Shown: positions 13,240-26,339 of the stretch, one piece after another
How the letters are laid out: each line of letters opens with the position of its first letter
Numbering within the stretch: the first letter of the stretch is position 1
Notes under the pieces: generated by a model
Told to the model about the DNA's origin: nothing
Databases searched by the model: none
What the model saw: only the letters and a program-made list of their open reading frames with translations
Translations under genes and position numbers: made by a program
Assembly: GCA_030248225.1 (NCBI GenBank)
Contig: JASANE010021376.1
Coordinates: 1-64,000, forward strand
From: Trileptium ribeirensis
Lineage: Eukaryota > Nematoda > Enoplea > Enoplida > Thoracostomopsidae
DNA: 64,000 nucleotides
Direction of reading: 5' to 3'

Positions 13240-13545
13240 GATCTCGATAGAGCACCAACATGCCCCATCTTTTTGGAGGCGTCCTGAAAGCGTTTTTGGT
13301 CAAAAGCCATTTTAAAGCAGAATGTTCTGTTAGGTTCGTGTTCTTTTGTCCGTAAATGTAATTTCGAAAATATTTCATAAAATATACAACTGCTAACGCC
13401 TCCAACTCTGTGACCGTATAGTTTCCCTCGGCTTTCTGGAGCTGCCATAAGCGACTTGGTGTAAGTTATTGTTATCGTGTATTTGTGATAACACTCCGCC
13501 TATAGCCTTACCACTGGCATTAGTATCCTAATATATCTATTAAAG
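13240..13545 (-). pseudogene. RNase H domain of the gypsy element
   Basis: The minus strand reads DTNASGKAIGGVLSQIHDNN then, after a one-base frame change, KAEGNYTVTELEALAVVYFM and KYFRNYIYGQ, HSALKWLLTKN. This is the classic gypsy RNase H pattern: a DASxxAIGAVLSQ strand, KAExNYxxTExExLAVVxA, and HxALxWL. The frameshift between the first and second blocks makes it non-functional. Upstream, where reverse transcriptase should lie, the sequence past about 13555 no longer looks coding. Confidence 0.85.
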
Positions 13546-13554
13546 TATTTTAGT

Positions 13555-14200
13555 TATACGACATAAAAACTTAATTCTTTTATTTCATTGCATCTTATTT
13601 TTGCAATAAAATATCTAGGGTAACATTTATTCTCGCAGTTTATAATGGCTTAACCATTCCCCGCATAATCATTGTGCATTTTCTACGATGTGGAGGAAAA
13701 TTTTGCAGCGCGGGCGAACTAAGCCAAGATCGTTTCGGCAAAAGCCTACAATGTAACCCTTACGTAAGACCATAAGGATCCCCACAAAATGAAAGAAAAC
13801 ACCATGCGTGCAAACACACGCCTCACTACAAACTCTAGCAACCTTGTCGCAATGCACGCTGTTACAAACGTGGGACTCTGTGCGAGAAAAGATTAGATTA
13901 GTTTCAGACATTGTATATAATTTTTTATTAAAAACCTTTGAAAATGTTTATCAAGCAAATTGTGCAGGGGTTGTTTGCACCGATTTCTCGTATACATGTA
14001 AAAATGTAAATATTTCACAACTACTGATACAAAACGAAACTAATTATGGTAGCAATGTCCGATGGGGTGAATCCAACTGTGACTAATTCCTGGAGCATAA
14101 CATTCAATAAAAACTCTTCCCAACCCAATTTCGTGTGATTTTCAATTTTAGATTTTATATCGCGGACGTTTATGTATTAAAAATAGTACATATACGTATT
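13555..14200. other. AT-rich filler where reverse transcriptase is expected
   Basis: Lies just upstream of the RNase H block on the minus strand. No YxDD-type reverse transcriptase motif was found on either strand. Open frames at 13669-13911 and 13808-14086 overlap on opposite strands and resemble nothing known. Confidence 0.45.
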
Positions 14201-14269
14201 AGAGGCGATAACGTACCGAAATTGTTCGGCTCGGCCTTTTAGAATTCGAGAAGCCGCCCCGTAATCTAC

Positions 14270-15470
14270 TTCCAAACAGTGAACACTCATTCCATTTTGT
14301 AACCAGTTGTCTGGCCAGGCTCGTCAGGTAAGGAACTCGGCCCCGCCCGCCCTGTTTGTAATCAGGCATCGGGCCGCATAGCGCAGCCTGCTAGCGGCGT
14401 TCAGGCCTGAGCCAGAATTCTCATCTCAGGTACCGATCACTCTTTCTACTGAAAACTTCTAATAACATTATTGGTATTTCGAAAATGCTATTTAATACGT
14501 TTATTTTAAAAGTTAATTCTGATAATACAAACTCATGTAGAGGCAAATTTTACATGAAACATGCTTTGACTAAACCAGCTACATAGATATGTGACTTTGT
14601 ATTTTTCTGCTCTAATAACATTTTGAAACAACTATAATATTTTGCAGTGTTTTTGCAACATTTATGTACATTTATGTAGATCTAGTAATGCGTTTTGATT
14701 GAAATATCTGCTAATGTCCTTTAATAGGTTCGCTACCTATAGTTGGAGTCGGTACTGCGTTACAAGTTACCCAATATATTGTTACAGAATGCTACGTTGT
14801 GACCGACAGGCTCATATTCGCTGTAAAGGTGGAAATATCGGCCCGTTGCCCGGCTCGGGCCGGTTCGAGCACACCGGGCGAACCAGCACAACAAAGAAGC
14901 GGGTAGGATCGAAATGGTGTAGCACCCCGGGCCGGGTCGGAATGACCCCGGTTTCCGACAGGACGAGTCGGCCGAGAATTTTCGGACCGTTCCCGCCTCA
15001 AATAATCGAATCATCCAATGATTAGTACACAGTTCGATACCTTGTGTACGTTTTAATATTTTTGAATGTTTATTTTTATATCTTTATGTAGCCTGTATCT
15101 TTTGTATCGACAGTGTGACACCCGAATAATAACGGGATGGGCCGGGCGGTGCCGAAGTTTTGCAGCCCCGGGCAGGCGCGTCGCTACTGAGAAGGGCGTA
15201 CGCGGGGCCGTGCGCCTCTAGTATGACATTGATGCTCCCGAGCTTGCAACTGTAACAAATTTTTGCAACGTGTTATCGTCAGATCACATGTTAAGTTGAC
15301 TCCCACAATACATGGTTAACCCCAGTTTCTAGTGACGCCCCTGGTTCCGGGCCCTGTCGAACCGAAATGTTGCTGCGCAGGGCCAGGCCGGGCTGAACTT
15401 GATTTCCAACGGGCCGAGCCCAGGCCAAAAATTTAGTCCCGTTCGCACTTCTAAATCCCAGCATCGTTTG
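14270..15470. repeat. Cluster of GC-rich GGGCCGGG-type blocks
   Basis: Four GC-rich blocks (about 14320-14420, 14840-15000, 15130-15215, 15340-15440) sit in AT-rich DNA. They share words such as GGGCCGG, CGGGCCG and CCCGGGC in both orientations. Similar iterated GC-rich words are common in the subterminal regions of some hAT-type MITEs, so this may be one or more old elements. I could not define termini. The open frames here are compositional. Confidence 0.45.
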
Positions 15471-15723
15471 AAAAGTTTCCATTTCTAGAGTTTATAACTT
15501 GAAAAAGTACATATACAGAAACTATAATAAGCTACACATATTATAGTTTTTTTATTCAAATAAATTAGTTTGACAAGTAAAACAGAAATGTGATTGTTTT
15601 GTTTAAAGCTGACTCGCATAATGATATACCAGTAAAGACAACGCTGTCATGGGCTTCTAGCCACAGTCGTCCTTATATTTTGACCAAATACGATATTACA
15701 ATACTTATGTTATTTTTTTGAAG

Positions 15724-16243
15724 CTAATGCAGCAGCGAGTAAATGATTGGTATAGCATCGGGTTTCAAACATAGCTGTTAGAAACTATTTTAGCAAAAAT
15801 TTTATGTAAAAATATATGACATGATGCAGTTCCATCGATGTAAAAATGAACTTGAAGTTAACTTAAATTTTATTCTTTATTTTTAATTTAAATCTTTTAT
15901 TGTTTCGATTAAGTTGTAATTCTGCAGAACACAGCCTAATTTCCGCCCCCATACTGCTAAGTATGGCCTAATATGAATAGGGTCTAATGCAGCAGCGAGT
16001 AAATGATTGGTATAGCATCGGGTTTCAAACATAGCTGTTAGAAACTATTTTAGCAAAAATTTTATGTAAAAATATATGAAATGATGCAGTTCCATCGATG
16101 TAAAAATGAACTTGAAGTTAAATTAAATTTTATTCTTTATTTTTAATTTAAATCTTTTATTGTTTCGATTAAGTTGTAATTCTGCAGAACACAGCCTAAT
16201 TTCCGCCCCCATACTGCTAAGTATGGCCTAATATGAATAGGGT
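15724..16243 (+). repeat. 260-bp direct tandem duplication (two near-identical copies)
   Basis: The segment beginning CTAATGCAGCAGCGAGTAAA at 15724 recurs at 15984 with only a few base differences. Each copy ends with a small hairpin (CCATAC, TGCTAA, GTATGG) and ATATGAATAGGGTCTAAT. A third partial copy of the hairpin-bearing end is at about 16392-16456. No coding potential. The high identity implies a recent event compared with the decayed retroelement around it. Confidence 0.9.
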
Positions 16244-16559
16244 CTAATATTAATAGCATGAGTAGATATATATTGTAAAGAAATTGACGTAATGTTTATC
16301 GTTTAGTGATTACTTCATTGTTTTACCTTATAATTTGCATTGAATCTGAAACCGGTTAATAGTCTTTCTCTCCTTTATCTCCTAGACTAACGTCCGCCCC
16401 CATACTGCTAAAAGTATGGTCTAATATGAATAGGGTCTAATATTAATAGCATGAGCAGTTATATGAGTAGTCGCTTCCGGGCGAGACGGTTGCGCTATAT
16501 CACAGTTATTTTGTGTAAATACGCTCGCTGGTTGGGTTAAGACATCGTTTGCCTTGCTC

Positions 16560-17355
16560 GTAAGTCTCCGCTACACTAGGGCATAGGCGATAAATTTTCG
16601 GCATGAGTCCATGCATCTATTTTATCGTCATTTAGTCCAGTTAAGCAAACTGGTGCTCCGTCTGACAACTTATCGATATTAGTTGATAACGTTCCTCCAG
16701 AAGATTTCATATCCGAGTAATACACCGCTTCGTCTGGTTTGTCCCAAAACTCGTCGTGTAACTTTTGGTAAAACCATTCGCAGGCTCTGTTATAATCGGA
16801 TTCGGCCTCGTGGTTACGCGTGCAACCACCTCTTCCATGGCGAAAAGGTGGTTCAGACGTCAGCGAATACAGGTGTCCTTCGAAGTGATTTGTCTTTGCC
16901 TTCTCGAGGCTCTGAATTTCTTGTTTAAAGACATCCAGCCGATGTTGTATTTCGGGGTCGCCTGGTGAATATGGCTCGTTCGACCTCAGCGTGTTTTTGC
17001 GATAAGACCGGTCGTGTGATGGTCTTTCGATATACCCGTCGCTAGACTGAGCGGAGTTACCACGATATACGTTTCGTCGCTGTTCCTCCGCAGTATTCGT
17101 AATAGCGGATCGATATGGCACATAAACACCTCCCACGACATTCAGCAAACCTGAATGACGATAGACTGGCCTCCGCGGGGCACTAATGTGTCGCTCTATA
17201 GGTCCAGGCACGTTTCTATAGCTGCCGGCGGAGCGAAGGTTTGAGCGATTGGGCCCGGTGACTGGCCGTCGCGGCGCACTTTGATACGACGACGACGCCC
17301 GTGGTCGATATCTCGGAAAGGCATCTTGCTTCACGTTCGGATAATGAGTGGGCAT
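16560..17355 (-). pseudogene. Gag C-terminal / protease-start piece of the gypsy element
   Basis: A 259-codon open frame (17355-16576) begins with a basic Arg/Ser/Pro-rich stretch (RYRPRASSSYQSAPRRPVTG). It continues through an acidic, helical part (FKQEIQSLEKAKTNHFEG; CEWFYQKLHDEFWDKPDEAV) and ends LSDGAPVCLTGLNDDKIDAW. The last stretch looks like the entry to a retroviral-type aspartic protease (LxGxxDGKxVDAWIDTGA in related elements). The catalytic Asp-Thr/Ser-Gly lies just beyond in a shifted frame and is degraded (MDSCR). The frame then runs into unrelated DNA. Length and order fit the gag-pro junction. I see no intact CCHC knuckle. Confidence 0.55.
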
Positions 17356-17507
17356 TCCATTGAGGTATTCGGCGGACGCTCTGGGATGTGTCGCTGAAGA
17401 AGTCGTGATGAAGCTAGTTGGACACGTTAAAGCAGTGTGTCAAGGCGTGAGACATAATTGACAAGATATCTGAGCGGAAACGCCATATCCGTATCCAGTC
17501 AGCGCCA

Positions 17508-18293
17508 TTACCTGTGGTTGCTTTTACTGCCGACTAGCTGATCCGTAAGCCGCTTGCTAACTCCCACGTGTTTGGACGCTAACGTCGTGTGTTTGTCTAA
17601 TGAATCTGCCAGTGAACGGATGGCATCGAGTATCGGGCCCGAGTCGCCAGTGGTAGGGACTGTCCCACCACAAGCAACTGCTGCGTCCTCGTAACGATTT
17701 GTAGCATTCAACATGTCGTCAAACGTGCTGCTGTTGAGTTCATCAAGTGGCGTTGGAGACATTGTTAACGCCCGTTAAGAAATAAGCCTTGAGCCATTCG
17801 CTCTGTTCGGCATCCCGAGCGGTGGCGCGTCTTTTAGCAGACGTTTCAGCTCCAAGCCATATAATAGAACGTGCTCGCCAGGCTTTTGCTTTCGTTGATT
17901 TAAGTCGTGCACTCCACGGCTCCGACTCCTAGGGCTGACAAGTAGGTGCTTCAGGTTAGCTGTAGCTGCTCGAAGAGTCTCATTTTTGACCGCCGGCAAG
18001 CTGTCGAGGGCCATGAGCGCTAAGCCATCTAACAACAAAGGTAGATAGCGCACGCGCAGGTCGTCTGTCCACTGATTTGCATCAGCGAACATGTTGAAAA
18101 TTTGCAGCCACTCTTCGAATTCACGATTTCCATTCCTGTCAGCATAGCGTGGTATGCTTCCCAAACGCGCTATTTGGGGTGGGCGGCGTGAACGTTCGGC
18201 GTCGTGCAAGGATGACCGTTGCAGCATAGCGGTTATGCCGGCGACATCATCTGTTACAGAAACGTCAGTGGCAGCGTTAGCTCGTCCGCTCAC
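17508..18293 (-). pseudogene. Gypsy gag remnant
   Basis: Two minus-strand frames. The upstream one (18293-17775, 172 codons, ATG start) contains the capsid-like segment REFEEWLQIFNMFADANQWT then LRVRYLPLLLDGLALMALDS, typical of gypsy gag (a W-x-F core followed by LPLLLxGxAxxxL). The downstream one (17762-17508) continues with TFDDMLNATNRYEDAAVA, the usual late-capsid helix. A short frame break lies between them at about 17763-17775. Gag would package element RNA. Here it is broken and accompanied by a dead pol. Confidence 0.75.
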
Positions 18294-18299
18294 TGACGA

Positions 18300-21200
18300 G
18301 TAGTCCGGGGCAGACGGTTTCGCCCTATTCCTTGGTCAGTGGACATCCCAATGTGTAATTTAGTGAGCAGGTTACAACTGCAGTTTCTCGCAATGGAGTT
18401 ACACGCGTCAATGAAGTGTGCGCTGGTGCAACTCTAGTCAAGTAGTGATTTAATCGTTCGTTTGAGGTTTGCAGCACGACTCGGAGTAATGACGTAAGCT
18501 CTAGCTCTCGTAATCGTAGCTTCAAAAACTCAGTGGAGGGTCAGACAACCTTACAGTAGGCAACATATCTATTGTGCCTTGGAAACACAATGGTTTGTTT
18601 CAACACCTCTTGTTTATATCGGTAGTTTGTAATTCACTGTACTCAGCTTAGAGCCGTCAAGGGCTTTGCCGCTTGTTGCCGCTCGACTCAATATGTAATT
18701 TTACAGGCTCAGCTCAATTGTGCCAAGGGCTTTGCCGCCTGTAGCTACTCCACTTAACTTAGCTTTTAGTGTTTGCGCTGAGCTAACAAGGTACGATAGC
18801 TTAGCCACTTGTCGTTGCTTCACTCAAGGGTTCTCTCTTATAACGGAGATGCCACGAATTTCTCGAGGATAAGCTGTAAACACACCGCGTTTCATTAAGT
18901 TGAGAGGTATAACTAACTCTTAAATTACAATTAGGTGTTGCTTCCTTGATGACTAGTGCTGGCCGATTGTCAGACTCTTACAACTTACATCAGCCGCCAA
19001 TAAGAAAAGCAACATATGAACAACAATTCGTAGCCAACGGCCTTACAGATTTCCACGTTTCTTCAAACGATCAGCTTTGATAACTGTCCCACAATCCACA
19101 ATGTGCACAGTGATCAGCGGCTAATCTTGTTGACGACAGATTGCCAAGCGGTAGTTAGCTTTTCCACGGCCTTTATCGCGACGAAAACTTAGCACCAGTT
19201 CTGCGGCGATACGACAACTACAGTACGCTAATCTTGTAGCAACTGGATAAACGTAACGGAAGTGTGCTGAAAATGTTTGAATGAGTATCAATAATAAGCA
19301 AGCCATACCAAAATCGAGCGGCCAGGCCATTAAGCGACACATAAACACCGACAACGGCATAATAACAGTACGGCAAACAGGTAGAAACCGCTGGCTTTCA
19401 ATAATAACAGGAGTTTCGGCCAGAATCTGTTCCCAAATATCAACAGGAATATTAGAGAATTCATTGAAGAGTGCCAACACGCGCCAATACCACATAATAT
19501 ATACAAAATTACATCAATTACAAAACAACGTGACCGCTCCATTGACGGAGGACGTCAATGTCGGCGCATATTCTTACAAACTTAAAACTTTACGGCCTAT
19601 TGTTAATTCTTAATCGTGAAGCAAAAAAATGCCTCAGACTAAACATCCTCGGCCAAATGGAACGCTGTTGCCAATACACGACTTTAAATGACCCTTAAGC
19701 ATAAGCAATAATTGTAACAGCTCACGATAAAAGGTCTACAACCACATGGCTAACTATAATAAATGCCAAATGAGCATTATTAAGTTTTGAACAACAGCAC
19801 ATTAAATTTAATGGTAATTAGCACAAGTTATTTCGTCCAAAAAAACAAAGTATGCCATACGTTTGGGCGCGAATATATAGTATATCTTTTCGAAGTGGCG
19901 GATGTTTTGCGATAATACAAAAAGCATGAATGTTCCACTAAAACACTCATTTTTTTAAAAAACACCCGACGAACAGACGGGCAAAACAAATGAACACTGA
20001 GATAAGCAAAACCCAGTGAGAACAAAAAGATTTGCACTGTAGTTTTTTGGAAAGTCTGTTGAAATATCAAAATATGTTTACCGCTGGATCCTGATACCCT
20101 CTCCAGAAAATTCAAATTATGGCATAAATGCAACTGCTAGCAAGCTCGTAGACCAGTTTCTCCCTTTTTGGTTTATACCCTGGTGTCGCCTTTTTTATAA
20201 AAAAGTGAGCCGTTTTGTATTACGTGCAAAATAGTTAAGAACATTTTGTGTCAAGTAAAACCCATGACATCCGTCGCTAATATTTTGACTCAAAAATTGT
20301 GTTTTGTTCGCTACGTAGAATCCAATGTCTCGTAAGCGATCTTATAACTACTTCCCGCTATAATGAAATGCGTCCACAGAACACCGCAGGTGTCAATAAT
20401 CTTCGCCATTATAATTACACACGAACATATATACAGCGTCGTCACATTCCTAACATCATACAATATACAACGACAATTTACGACAGAAGCAAACGAAACA
20501 CATGTTATGTTCGCGCAGAGAGTTGACAGAACCACTTGTCTTGCATGACCTAACGGGACAACCCAACCGATCTATTGTGATCTAAACTTCGATCATTTAC
20601 CAACACCGTGTATTGAAATGATAGAGAAGCAAACGAAGAGATGATAATGTTAGGGGTTGGTGTTACCGGAGATCTGTGAGTTTGCTACCGACTTTCGTAA
20701 GGCCGGAATCAAAGACATGTTCCGATTTTGTGTATTCGAAACGCAAATGTAAAGAACGCCTGTGAAAAAAGGAACCTACAAAGTCAGGAACGTAATAATA
20801 AAGTATCGCGCCGTAAATATTGCAAACGGGATAATAATCGCTACACAATGGTTCGACATCTTACCTTTTACTACAATAAGACCAGATGCAATAGTATCAG
20901 CGAGGCGCAAAGATAAGCACAATATTCAATACAATCAATCAATACTACAGCGAACTACTATGATCAGTATGTAAAGTAACGCCTAAAACACAGAAAGCCA
21001 ACTATATAATTATTGTTGGTGCCACTGTAGTGCTGAACACTTACATCGCACAAATGATAAGCCTAGCCCTAAATACATTTATGAAACGTTAGCTTGTCTG
21101 ATGAGTGATACGAAGATTTAAACATTAATTCACCGGAGCCAGCTAGGCAACACCCAAAGGAAAACGGTAGTGGCCGAGATATGACATGGTAGGCCACACT

Positions 21201-24200
21201 GCGACAAAATATTAGATCGTAATTCAATGATAGTAAAATTTCCAGATCTCTTGAAAGAAAAACGGTAAACAATCTCACGGCGTGGCCCCCAATTTTGTAA
21301 TGGGGTGCGCGGGGTACCCAACCTCTACCTGCAGGAACTCCACACCCCTATATTCTATGGTGGCCCAAGGGGATGGGATTCATTGCAGAAGAGAGTTGCC
21401 GCCCTCTGGTCCTAGTGTTCCAGGGTAGGACGCCCGTGGGATTACAGCCAACGTTGTCTAGTAGATGATATAGGTCCCCCGGGTGTGGTGCCCGTTCGCC
21501 CAAAGGAAGGAGAAATGGGACACCATATACACCCACGAGAACGAATTTCTAATATATGAGGTTGCCACAGGGACGCCCGCTACGGCTTGGGTGGGTGGAT
21601 GGTTTATGTTCACGTGTTCGGGTTATCCTGGTTTGGATGGCTCGTGACTAGTGCCACACTTTCCAACGGTCAAAGCCTCGGGTAAATTAACTTGGCACAC
21701 AATAACTTTGCCACAAAGGCATCTTCACGGGAAGAGGAAACGGCGGTCTAATCTGGTATAAATAAAACATGGCTGTGGGAGGAATGTCGCGAGAAAGCCA
21801 TACATGTTCAAGTAGGGGTCGGAGTATTGCGCTGAGATAGTAGCTTTCACATGCAACAATTCAACAGCGTGAAAACATAACCTATTGCACACTGTACTTG
21901 CTTACGCTTACTGCGACGCGCCTAGGCGGGTAAAGCCACACTGATTAAAGATGTATCCGTAATGAGTAGAACGATTGTAAGCGTTAAAAAGTGAGAAATA
22001 GTACATTTAAATGTATTGTTCGTTTGAGCAACAAGATGCAGAACGCTCTAACTTTATTTACAACAACAGATATTCACCAGGTAAAAATAGCATTAAACAC
22101 ATGATACAGAAATGCTCCAAAACCAGGTACAGGTCATGCAAAGAAACAATCAGCACATTTCAACTATCAATTATAAGAGATTTATATACACCATGGAACT
22201 TTCTGGACACCACCTATTAATCGCTATTGGCATGAATCATTAAGAAATTACTCAGCGCTGCCAACGGTATATAGATATGAAACCTGAGGCCTGGTGACAT
22301 GAACGAGCTGAGATTTCGATGCCTTATGTGATGCGCCGATTACAGGGATTGTTGTCAAACGCATGTGAATAGGTGATAGAAATAGCAAAACGGTTAGTCC
22401 GCTCTTAATATATAAGATTAACCAGAGGTTAAAGAACAAGCAAGATCTAAATCACTCGCGTGTTTGTCCACTCTCCAAACAACCAACAAACTGCTCTTCC
22501 ATAACACGCTCGGTTGGTCTTCGCGCTGATGGGCCACACCCGAAACCCAGTACGGCTTGAAGGAGCATAGAAATTAAGAACTATAGACTTGTCGACTTAA
22601 GACTACGCAAGAGCTCGCGCCAAAGATTACTATCCTACGACCATGGTCGAACTGTGATCACAAAACAAAATTGCTGTGCACGAAACTAGCGGCGAAAATA
22701 ACTGTGCAGGAATACCCAAGCGCATAGTGAACATTTATGCGAAGCAACCTAACTCATCAAATTCACAAACCATAGTGAGCTCCACTACCTGATTGCGAAT
22801 CAGCTTTTATACTCAGGAAGCCGTAGCTGATAACGCTTATCAGATACTTGAAGTATAAAGATTAACTGAAAGTTGAAAAAACCGGAACTGGTAAACGTTT
22901 AGCAAATAATGTCGATTATATGAGTAAACTTATTTGCTTAATATTACGTTATATTCTGGAGAAGATAAACACTATTATTGTTAACAAAATAAACGATCGT
23001 AAGATAAGAATAGTTTCAAACGTCGAAAACTTGCTAATATTCGGTTAATTGTAGCAGAATATAAGAAAGTTTGTATCAAAATATCGGCGTTTTAAAGCCG
23101 CATTTCCTGTTAAGCTCACATTCATTTTGTTGGGATAAGGACTGCTGCCTATACGACAGTCCTGCCGAGTTAAGATTTTATAAAAAATCCTTAGTGCAAT
23201 AGATAGCGCAACTACCTTGGCGGATATTTTGCGGAAGTATCTGATAAATAACGCTACGACAACAAAGGCCGCCCAAAGTAACAACAATTCTTTTACAAAT
23301 AACAGCTCAGTGTACAAATAACAACCTGAAAATAAGATTACAGTAGTAAGAAAATGAGCATCGAAATTTCAAGGTTGTACACATTATAAACATAATACAT
23401 AAATTTTCAACAAACACACATGGGCATGGAGTGCTCCAACCGCAATGCGATTTTAGAAATTGTCGGTGCATACTGGTATAAGGAAGCGATGGTTGTGAGG
23501 GGAAGCGTTTTGGCCTGGCACGCCTTTTCCTCACAAATCCCCCAATTTATTTTTTTCACTGAAAAGAGGTTACCTCGGGCCGGAATGCAAATTTAGCACA
23601 AGTGTAGCTATGTGAGTTCCTTGGACGGTCCGTGTGCGGTTTTCAGAATGTCTTGGCATATCAATGGCACAAAACAAAGCTAGCATACGAGTTTTATACA
23701 AAAGTATATTACAAAACGCTATATGACAGACAGTGATCAAGAATGGAACATATAATATATACAAAGTGATACAGAGGTAACCGCAAAACGAAACCCGCCA
23801 GAACAGTTTATTTTTCTATTGGGATCTTAACTGAAATATTTCTGAAAATTCGGGGAACCTGCTGGGCTTGACACTTTTTTGGAACTTGAAATATCTTCGC
23901 TTACATTCCGTGGCATCAGAAGGACTGGTTTAATGAGATACTCGGATAGCAGTCATGAACGTACGACTTGTTCATAAACGAATGCTAGTGAAAAAACCGT
24001 AACCAGGAAAAGAAAAGCCAGACCAACCAGCCTGCCGCCCGAAAAGCACTACTACAAACACACTCAAAGCATACGCAGCTAGCTACCTTAAATTCACTTT
24101 CTGCCACCTTTATGAAACACACTTTGTAAATTGTAATTTATAGACTCGTAACGGGCATAACTTACAGACTTCAAAAATATGACATAATTAGATACAAAAT

Positions 24201-24485
24201 AAGCTGTCATGACGGTGGATACTGGTCCTTCAAAAGGAGTAAGGTAATGACTACGATATTTATTTTGCTGCTCGGTATATACCTAGGATGATGTAATTTC
24301 AATGAATTGGACATGATATACACAAATGCAGACCAAAACACTGCTTGGTCGAGAAGAGGCTCCTCAGAACCCAAATGGATTAAATGGAAATGTGTAAAAT
24401 GTACCCCTGCAGCTCGAAGGTCCTGCGGATTGTGAGGGCAGGGGTTTCACTCCAGGAAACCACCTCTCTCACATATGCTTGACAC
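18300..24485. other. Non-coding stretch with a small tandem repeat
   Basis: 18650-18835 contains an imperfect ~66-bp tandem repeat (AAGGGCTTTGCCGC at 18659 and 18725, with a third, weaker copy). 21290-21600 is a GC-richer patch of unknown nature. Elsewhere I see short unrelated open frames, none resembling a known protein, and no RNA gene. The first few hundred bases may contain the retroelement's leader or LTR, but I could not identify LTR ends. Confidence 0.45.
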
Positions 24486-26052
24486 CGTCGAAAAGTAGAA
24501 ATACCCGTAAACAACCCTTGAAAAATTCTAAATAAAAATGTGGAGGTGTGTAAGACACCCTGTTGTCCACGGTAAGCCAACATTGTGCAGGGTACGTAGG
24601 TTCCAAACGTCGGGGATATTATAACGTGAACACCGCATAACACTGTTTGTTTGCCGTTCTGCGAACCACAATGTGACGTTAGGTTTCCAACAGAGCTGCT
24701 CAACTGCATACTTTTCAGCCAAAAACGACCTTACGAAAAGGGGCTTAGGCAGGAATTGACCTAAAATGCTTCTTATTCCAGCGACCCGTGATGGCGGAAA
24801 GAATAACTTTGGATGTTTTGCACAGTGCTTAAATAGCGACGTAAAATCGAAAACGCACTGGAACTGGTAGATGTGCTTGAAACAGGAGTATCATATACTT
24901 TCACTTTCAGTACCATCCAGTTATTTTTTAAGTCTGCTGCACATAATTTGCAGACGCGTGCGAAACTAAAATGTAGCCGAATTTAGATTTGCAGGTTTCC
25001 TAAAATTCCAAGAATGGTGGCAATATCTACGAAAAATACCAAGTGGTTAGGCCTGGATAGCCAAGTCTAGTTGTTTAGCCGTCACAGTTTTCTTACTCAA
25101 ACTGGATTTTAACAAGAGAAGTGTGTGATGGTTGCCCTGGCCAATTTAACTGGCTTCTAAGCTCAAACTATTCTTATTTAGTTAGACTATACTGGCCTGT
25201 CATATTGCACACCTAATTTCATTTAGGTTAACGACAAACTAATGGCCGCTTCGTGCAAACAAAAGCTTTATTACCTAGTATGCGTTTCAGAGAATACTGT
25301 CCGGGCCTGGGCACAATTTTGGCTCTTATGATAAAGTGATAAAATTATAACATAAACGTAGTTAACTGTGCATAATTTCCAAAATCTTGGTCATATAACC
25401 GTATGTAAATTTAGCAAACATTTTGATTGTTCACTGAGTGCCATGTATAACATTTTATTTACGCAGGTTTAACATCCGTATGAAGCTAGTTAAGTGTATA
25501 TGGATGCTCGTATACAAATGTTTACATAAAGTTATATAGTTATATTTATTTAAATATTCGTATATTTAGATATATATACGAATTACAAATATGTATATAT
25601 ATTTGCAATTTATATACAAATTTATAAATTACAAATATATATTCGTAATTCGTATATATCTATTTATATGAATTACAAATATGTATGTATATATTTGTAA
25701 TTTATATATAAATTTATAAATTACAAATATATATTTGTAATTCGTATATATCTATATATATGAATTACAAATATGTATGTATATATTTGTAATTTATATA
25801 CAAATTTTTAAATTAAATATATATGTAAATTACAAATATATATATATAACAATAAATATATAAATATATCATTGATAATGCTGCAGCGGATTGGACCATC
25901 CAAGAATGCATATTGGAGAGAAGGGGACGCTCGTGACCACGCGTGCACCATCTTGAAGGACGACAGAAGAGCGAAATGCATGTTTATTTCCGCCAGGCGT
26001 GGTTAAGCTGTTCCCAGTCTACCAAATCCCATTCCTTACCGTGCAGAAGTTT
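24485..26052 (+). repeat. Dispersed repeat family B, copy 1
   Basis: Shares long collinear similarity with 49330-50551. Landmarks are TATAACGTGAACACCGCATA near 24622, GGAATTGACCTAAAA near 24752, CTTTCACTTTCAGTACCATC near 24898, and the end block GCGAAATGCATGTTTATTTC through CCTTACCGTGCAGAAGTTT at 25973-26052. This copy is longer because 25500-25860 has expanded into AT-rich alternating inverted units. No ORF of note. It could be a non-autonomous retroelement or a long MITE. Confidence 0.8.
25500..25865. repeat. AT-rich array of inverted units within family B copy 1
   Basis: Repeats of AATTACAAATATGTATGTAT and its complement-like ATATATTTGTAATTTATATA alternate about three times, so the tract can fold into long AT hairpins. 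The corresponding stretch in the second copy (50205-50390) is much shorter. Confidence 0.8.
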
Positions 26053-26339
26053 GTTGTTCGTTTGAACCTGCTTGTTGTTCGTAATTCTTAAATTAAAATC
26101 AGCATAAGTTAGCGTTCTCCGCAATCTAGCCAATATGTATATTTTATCTATCTTCGCTGTAATTACATATAACCATATTTAAATTAATGCAATGAACAGA
26201 TTTATAAATTCAACTAAACTAATGTGATATTTACTCAATTATCATTTTACTACTTTACTTATTCCACGTATGCCTTTAATTCATTCATTGTATATATTAT
26301 GCATAAATGTGAGGGTTATTACCATTGGGTTACACCTTA

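Larger units (their letters stand above)
10430..18293 (-). mobile_element. Broken Ty3/gypsy-type retroelement
   Basis: Minus-strand remnants follow gypsy order: gag (18293-17508), a gag/protease-start piece (17355-16560), RNase H (about 13545-13240) and integrase (about 12790-10430). Reverse transcriptase is not visible. The interval 13550-16560 instead carries GC-rich blocks and a 260-bp tandem duplication. The integrase is split by a 1.1-kb TIR element. Several frameshifts and stops show it is dead. I could not identify paired LTRs or a primer-binding site, so the true ends are unknown. Confidence 0.8.
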
